Below are positions 5,871 to 10,236 of a DNA stretch of 10,236 nt, piece by piece. The DNA comes from JAIBBG01 sp031417525 (GTDB lineage: Bacteria; Bacteroidota; Bacteroidia; Flavobacteriales_D; Sanyastnellaceae), in contig JANOVT010000295.1 of NCBI GenBank assembly GCA_031417525.1, forward strand, positions 1-10,236, given 5' to 3'. A program made the translations under genes and the position numbers. Positions within the stretch are counted from its first letter, which is position 1. Every line of letters starts with the position of its first letter. The notes beneath the pieces were generated by a model that was given only the letters and a program-made list of their open reading frames with translations, searched no databases and was not told the origin of the DNA.

Positions 5871-6626
5871 GTGAGAACTCTTATTTTTGAGCATCTGGAA
5901 AAAATCATTTACATATATCCCTCAGATCAGACAAGTGAGTTTCGTCATCTGCTAGGAGCAGATCTTGCAATGAGCAGTCAGTGTGTATTTATACGCATAA
6001 CGCCAAATACCAGAGTTGGAGCAATTGCAACCGCGATACTTGCGGAACTTGGCAGCGGAGATACAATTCGCAAACTAAATGTACTTTCTCATGGAACGTT
6101 TGGAACGGCAATGATTGGCGAATCCATAAACGTGAGTAATGTTGGTCAATTAAGTCCACTGCGTGGAAAATTTTCGGCACCAAATGACGGTGTCCTTTTT
6201 CATGGTTGCAGGATCGCATCCGATCGTCGCCCGGACTTTGATCATTCCCTCGCGCTTGATAATTGCACAGGTGTTGGAAGTGATTACTTTGAAGAAACAT
6301 TGACCGGCATTTGGACCAATCCACCTACTCCACCGCCAGCAGCTGCGGTTGGCCAAGACTACATTGTCGGAATGAATTTACCGGAAGGATATCGTTTCAT
6401 GTGGCAGGCAGCCATTGTTTTGAATGTGCAAATCACCGCACCTATTGACAGGCAATTTGCGACGCCCACTTCCATACCACGAGCTGAACGCGTTGTTCCC
6501 GGAGTCACAACAGTTGATAGTTCCGGATGGGAAGGACATTATGTAACAGTAAATCCGGATGGAACATGTTCAAACATCCTGCGGGGAACACCCTTTCACC
6601 GGATCTATTCGAATTTTTGCGAGTAA
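5871..6626 (+). CDS. DUF4347/caspase-like protein with His-Cys pair (251 aa)
   Basis: The central part matches the pattern of DUF4347 and other caspase-fold (clan CD) domains. A hydrophobic strand runs into SHG (IRKLNVLSHGTFGTAMIG, H74), and about 40 residues later a second strand runs into GC (GVLFHGCRIASD, C113). H74 and C113 are the candidate catalytic dyad. Before it are QCVFIRITPN (37-46) and a helix AIATAILAEL. The C-terminal part (about 125-251) has a Pro-rich loop (NPPTPPPAAA) and unrecognised strand-rich sequence. There is no signal peptide. The frame opens at 5871 directly after an in-frame TGA, so the start is either GTG 5871 or ATG 5970 (M34). The text upstream of M34 looks protein-like, and I prefer GTG with doubt. 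It lies 67 bases after the lipoprotein gene. It could be a protease effector, a regulated cytoplasmic protease, or an inactive relative. Confidence 0.72.
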   Translation: MRTLIFEHLEKIIYIYPSDQTSEFRHLLGADLAMSSQCVFIRITPNTRVGAIATAILAELGSGDTIRKLNVLSHGTFGTAMIGESINVSNVGQLSPLRGKFSAPNDGVLFHGCRIASDRRPDFDHSLALDNCTGVGSDYFEETLTGIWTNPPTPPPAAAVGQDYIVGMNLPEGYRFMWQAAIVLNVQITAPIDRQFATPTSIPRAERVVPGVTTVDSSGWEGHYVTVNPDGTCSNILRGTPFHRIYSNFCE

Positions 6627-6663
6627 GTGGTTCAACATTCCACTTCACCTCTGTGATTTTTTT
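6625..6663 (+). terminator. Weak hairpin then T-run after the caspase-like gene
   Basis: AAGTGG (6625-6630) can pair with CCACTT (6640-6645) across a 9-base loop. A run of seven T follows at 6657-6663. The stem overlaps the stop codon region and the T-run is 11 bases away, so this is not a canonical intrinsic terminator. Confidence 0.25.
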
Positions 6664-6780
6664 CTAATCTTATTTCTCAACGCGAAGCTTGAAAAAAAAT
6701 AATACCAGGCGTTTTTTCCCTTAACTTCACGTCGAGCTTACCGATAATCGTTCGTGCGATAAACAATTTTTTTTCTCTGG

Positions 6781-6817
6781 TGGATACCGCCGGAGGCTTA
6801 ACCAATAATTGGATACC
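6781..6817. repeat. Short direct repeat upstream of the adhesin-like gene
   Basis: TGGATACC occurs at 6781-6788 and again at 6810-6817, with starts 29 bases apart. Between them is a small palindrome, CCAATAATTGG (6802-6812), that overlaps the second copy. The second copy ends 3 bases before the ATG at 6821. The spacing is close to three helical turns, so a regulator site or a leader RNA structure is possible. Confidence 0.35.
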
Positions 6818-6820
6818 ACT

Positions 6821-9800
6821 ATGTCAAGATTGATGCTGCTCTGTGTGCTTTCACTTTTAACCTTCTCCTTCAAATCCTATTCACAAGCTACAGGCGATTT
6901 CCGGACTACCGGGGTGAATACCAGTTGGAACAACATTGCCAGTTGGGAGAGGTACAATGGTGCATCCTGGGTTGCTGCAACTGCGGGACAAATACCGGGT
7001 ACTACCGGTAATAATGGCAATACCACCATACAAAATGGACATACGATCAACCACGACGTGGCTTTTGCCGCGGCAGGAATTCTAAGTCTGACTGTTGGTC
7101 AGGGCACGAGCGGAACTTTGAATATAGGTGGTTTTCTTTTTACTGTGTCTGGAGCCACTGCGATTGCCACAAACGGAAGTATCACGGTGACTAGTGTAAC
7201 AGCAGTTAAGACCTTCACTGGGGATTTTATCAATAACGGAACCTGGAATAATTCCGGGAACTCGGCAATAACATTCGGCGGCAGTATCACGAACAATAAC
7301 ACTTTCACATCGGGAACCGGATCACATACCTTGAGCGGAGCAGCGAAGACAATCAACGGAACGATCTCGTTTACCTCAATGAATCTGACAGGTTCTTATA
7401 CCAATAATGGAACTCTGTCACTTGTAACAACATTGATTGGAGCCGGTACCTTGACCAATGCGGCTTCGGGAGTTCTGAACTCCAGTGTTGCCACTTTTAC
7501 ATCCACATTAAATGCTACCGCATCTGGAAACATTGTAAACTATATAGGTACTAGTCCTGGAGTAAAAGGAACGACTTATCATACTCTGAATATTTCGGTT
7601 TCAGGAACTGCAACGGCAGTTATTTCGCCGGTTGTGGTTAATGCAAATTTGAGCGTGACGTCCGGAATATTTTCATATGCTGCTTTAGCATTGACTGTTA
7701 CAGGCACTACAACCATCTCTTTCGGAGCAACACTCTCAGGAACAGGAGTTTGCATTTTTACTGGTGATATTACCAACGGTGGCACTTTCACGAAAGGAGC
7801 AGGTACAGTTGCTATTGCAGGCAATCTGACAAACAACGGAACATTCACTTCCGGTAGTGGTGTCTACACTTTTTCAGGAACTACCAAAAGCATTACAACA
7901 ACGAATGGATCGGCACTGACGATACAAAATGCCACATTCACCGGCAGTTATAATATCACATCCAACTTCGGCTCAACTAATATTTTCAATGTATCGACTG
8001 CGACCATTCTTTCTGTTGCCGCATCAGCAGTAACGAACGATGGATATTTCAGCACGCCAACATTGAACCTCACAAATGCGGCTTCCATCTTTATCAATAA
8101 TAATAACACGACCGTTACTACCACATTCGGAGGTAGTACTTCGGCAGTCTTCACCAACGCCGCAAACTCTACTCTCAACAACGGAGCGACGACCACAAAT
8201 CCATTCATTGTGGCCAACGCCGTTCCGAATACGGTCAACTACAATCGAAATAATACTCAAACCATCCGCGGAGCATCCGTTATTTATTATAACCTTAATG
8301 TGCTTGGCGGTGCATTTGCAAAAACACTTGGTGGAGCTATTGAAGTTTTGAATGTGCTGGATATTTCCGGCACAGCCATTTTCGCTGATGGAGGTTTTCT
8401 GATCACTGCAGGAGGATCAGTAGTGACAAATGTCACTGCAAGCTCCGGTTATTCCACTACACGAACTGCAACACCGTGGTTCACTCCTATCATTAATATT
8501 GATAATTCAAGCACGATTACTTATGCCGGTGCAGCCACAACTTTTACGAATTCCATACCTTCCACATACGGCAATTTAGTGTTTTCAAATTCAGGGACTA
8601 AAACTCTGCCTGCATCATTTCCCATTACAGTAAACGGTAATCTCACTCTCACTACGGGCATCTTAGCCGACAATGGAAATACCATCACTGTTCTTGGAAA
8701 TATTGCTTCCACCGTAACACAAAGTGGCGCTGGAAAAGTATTGTTGACCTCTGGTTCAGCTCCGCACGGTGTGCAAGGAACCGGATGGAACAATGTTGAA
8801 CTGAATGATTCGCAGGGTGCCACATTGACAGCAGCATTCACTATTGGAACACAAACCACCGGAACATTTGCATTGACGAATGGAGTAGTTAGTATGAACA
8901 CTTTCAGTTTCACTATTTCCAATGTGAATTCAGGTGGATTCACGAGTGGCTCACTCTCCTCGACCACCATGATTCTTCAGAATGGCAGCGGGAATTTTAT
9001 CAGAAACATAGCGAATAGTAGTTTACCGATTACCTATTTATTTCCAATTGGAGAAAACACCGGAGTGACAGAGTACAGTCCTGTTTCTATAACAGTTACA
9101 GTAAGTGCAACAATTTCCACTATGGCTTTTCGTGTGACAGATGCCCAGCATCCGAATGATGTAAACACGACGAATTTTACTTCCAGGTATTGGGCGGTCG
9201 TAAGCGCGCCAGCTTCATTCAGCTATTCTGCAAGTTTTGGATACACCGCAGCAGACATCACCGGAACCGAAAGTTCGTTTGATGTTTATCTTCATGATCC
9301 AACCGCATTAACATGGGAATTGATCCCGGCTACATCTGCTTCCGGCACTTCTACCTATGATGGTACGGATGGAACATTTAATGCGAATAATGTATTCATG
9401 GTAAAAGCCGCTGTAAATATTCCGGCGACCGTTACTATAGATGGCGTTGGTGGGAGTGCCGGAGTTTATGCAACGCTGACAGGAACCACAGGCTTTTTTA
9501 ATGCGGTGAATCAAGGTGTAATAACAACCAACGTCACTGTATCTGTAACGGCAACACCAATTACAGAAACAGGTGCCATTTCACTTTTTGAAGCATATGA
9601 AACCGGCGCAGGAGCTGGCACTTACACCATTACGATCCAATCGAATAATTCGACTCAAAAAGTATTTACTTCCACCTATGGAGTAGCCACTGTAGGTCTG
9701 CAGGGTGCAATCAGGCTGAATGGTGCGGACAGGATTATTTTCAACGGAGGTACAGGAACAGATCGGCGGTTATTGTTTCGCAATACTGATACCGGCGTCA

Positions 9801-10236
9801 ATGGAATTGTGATTCATTTATTGAATGATGCGACATTTAATCAAATCAACAACTGCACGATTGAAGGATCGATAACGAGCACGACGCTTGGGTTAATTCA
9901 TATCGGAACTTCAGTTATTTCCGGAACAGGAAATGACAACAACACCATCACCACAAATGATATCAGGCAGAATGGAGCGAGTACTCCTGGTATTGGATTT
10001 TCTTCCTCCGGATTTTCTGCTTCTGTCACCAACGATGACAATACCATTTCATCCAACAATTTCGCAAACATCTATCGCACTTCAAGCACAGTTGCAGCCA
10101 TTTTCTTAAACCTGAACAACACCAACGTCAACATTGATGGCAATCGGATTTATCAGGAAGCAAACCGCACAGGTTTGATAACAGCCGATATGTATGGCAT
10201 TCTAATCAACTCGAGTACCAATATCGGAATTGACAT
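6821..10236 (+). CDS. Giant secreted beta-helical adhesin-like protein (5' part, runs off window)
   Basis: ATG 6821 opens a frame with no stop to the right edge, 1138 codons. A classic signal peptide, MSRLMLLCVLSLLTFSFKSYSQA, is cleaved probably near residue 23. The mature N-terminus (TGDFRTT, SWNNIASWERYNGASW, IQNGHTIN from residue 70) is a module common at the start of large Bacteroidota surface proteins. Residues 90-700 are Asn/Thr/Gly/Ser-rich short strands, with a duplicated 47-48 residue module at 134-181 and 315-361. A globular part follows the FPIGE motif (741-745), with RYWAVVSAPASF and YTAADITGTES. From about 965 there are parallel beta-helix (PbH1) coils, with N-rich turns such as NTISSNN and GNRIYQ. 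Such proteins usually end in a type IX sorting domain, which would lie outside the window. Probable roles are adhesion, or carbohydrate binding at the surface. The several opposite-strand ORFs over it are shadows. Confidence 0.9.
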   Translation, partial: MSRLMLLCVLSLLTFSFKSYSQATGDFRTTGVNTSWNNIASWERYNGASWVAATAGQIPGTTGNNGNTTIQNGHTINHDVAFAAAGILSLTVGQGTSGTLNIGGFLFTVSGATAIATNGSITVTSVTAVKTFTGDFINNGTWNNSGNSAITFGGSITNNNTFTSGTGSHTLSGAAKTINGTISFTSMNLTGSYTNNGTLSLVTTLIGAGTLTNAASGVLNSSVATFTSTLNATASGNIVNYIGTSPGVKGTTYHTLNISVSGTATAVISPVVVNANLSVTSGIFSYAALALTVTGTTTISFGATLSGTGVCIFTGDITNGGTFTKGAGTVAIAGNLTNNGTFTSGSGVYTFSGTTKSITTTNGSALTIQNATFTGSYNITSNFGSTNIFNVSTATILSVAASAVTNDGYFSTPTLNLTNAASIFINNNNTTVTTTFGGSTSAVFTNAANSTLNNGATTTNPFIVANAVPNTVNYNRNNTQTIRGASVIYYNLNVLGGAFAKTLGGAIEVLNVLDISGTAIFADGGFLITAGGSVVTNVTASSGYSTTRTATPWFTPIINIDNSSTITYAGAATTFTNSIPSTYGNLVFSNSGTKTLPASFPITVNGNLTLTTGILADNGNTITVLGNIASTVTQSGAGKVLLTSGSAPHGVQGTGWNNVELNDSQGATLTAAFTIGTQTTGTFALTNGVVSMNTFSFTISNVNSGGFTSGSLSSTTMILQNGSGNFIRNIANSSLPITYLFPIGENTGVTEYSPVSITVTVSATISTMAFRVTDAQHPNDVNTTNFTSRYWAVVSAPASFSYSASFGYTAADITGTESSFDVYLHDPTALTWELIPATSASGTSTYDGTDGTFNANNVFMVKAAVNIPATVTIDGVGGSAGVYATLTGTTGFFNAVNQGVITTNVTVSVTATPITETGAISLFEAYETGAGAGTYTITIQSNNSTQKVFTSTYGVATVGLQGAIRLNGADRIIFNGGTGTDRRLLFRNTDTGVNGIVIHLLNDATFNQINNCTIEGSITSTTLGLIHIGTSVISGTGNDNNTITTNDIRQNGASTPGIGFSSSGFSASVTNDDNTISSNNFANIYRTSSTVAAIFLNLNNTNVNIDGNRIYQEANRTGLITADMYGILINSSTNIGID
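7220..7363 (+). repeat. Adhesin internal module, copy 1 (48 aa)
   Basis: Residues 134-181 of the secreted protein read GDFINNGTWNNSG at the start, ITNNNTFTSGTGSHTLSG in the middle and AAKTINGT at the end. The pattern of paired NNGTF-like turns, TLSG and K-S/T-I recurs at 7763-7903. Copies look roughly half identical, so this is an old duplication or a fold-imposed repeat. Confidence 0.6.
7763..7903 (+). repeat. Adhesin internal module, copy 2 (47 aa)
   Basis: Residues 315-361 begin GDITNGGTFTKGAG, continue LTNNGTFTSGSGVYTFSG and end TTKSITTT. They align along their length with copy 1 at 134-181. The 133 residues between the copies are of similar composition but do not show a clean third copy. 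Confidence 0.6.

Noticed and set aside
7099..9514. Many minus-strand ORFs and one plus-strand frame (8076-8351) over the adhesin-like gene
   Set aside because: They are shadows produced by the repetitive Asn/Thr/Gly codon composition of the plus-strand protein.
1..10236. CRISPR arrays, tRNA or rRNA genes, insertion sequences
   Set aside because: No regularly spaced repeats, cloverleaf sequences, rRNA-like stretches, transposase motifs or terminal inverted repeats were seen on either strand.

Overview
The window looks like part of a Bacteroidota chromosome. The reasons are a long Asn/Thr/Gly-rich secreted protein of the kind exported by the type IX system in that phylum, start codons without clear Shine-Dalgarno sequences, two exact matches to the Bacteroidota -7 promoter box (TAnnTTTG), and moderate to low GC. 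The taxonomic call is inference; there is no rRNA or tRNA here to support it.

Layout. Bases 1-1570 (minus strand) hold the first 523 codons of a ClpV/TssH-type AAA+ ATPase, the motor that recycles the contractile sheath of a type VI secretion system (T6SS). It continues off the left edge. A 385-base divergent spacer (1571-1955) carries candidate promoters. Everything to its right is on the plus strand. First comes an unrecognised 127-residue protein (1956-2339) and a PAAR spike-tip protein (2425-2913). Then comes a tight, AT-rich cassette: a small helical protein (2933-3295), a candidate toxin (3292-3732), its candidate immunity protein (3744-4151) and a DUF4123 effector adaptor (4157-4729). 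After that are a lipoprotein (4844-5803), a protein with a DUF4347/caspase-like His-Cys signature (5871-6626), and the first 1138 codons of a giant secreted beta-helical adhesin-like protein (6821 to the right edge).

How the genes may work together. ClpV, PAAR and DUF4123 are three independent T6SS markers. PAAR sharpens the spike, DUF4123 loads an effector onto it, and ClpV resets the sheath. The two unrecognised small ORFs between PAAR and DUF4123 sit exactly where an effector and its immunity protein are expected, and their low GC and tight coupling fit an exchangeable cassette. The lipoprotein and caspase-like protein that follow may be a second effector/immunity pair or unrelated genes. 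The adhesin-like gene appears to be a separate transcription unit.

Limits. Without database searches the toxin activity, the immunity assignment and the roles of the 127-residue protein and the lipoprotein are unproven.
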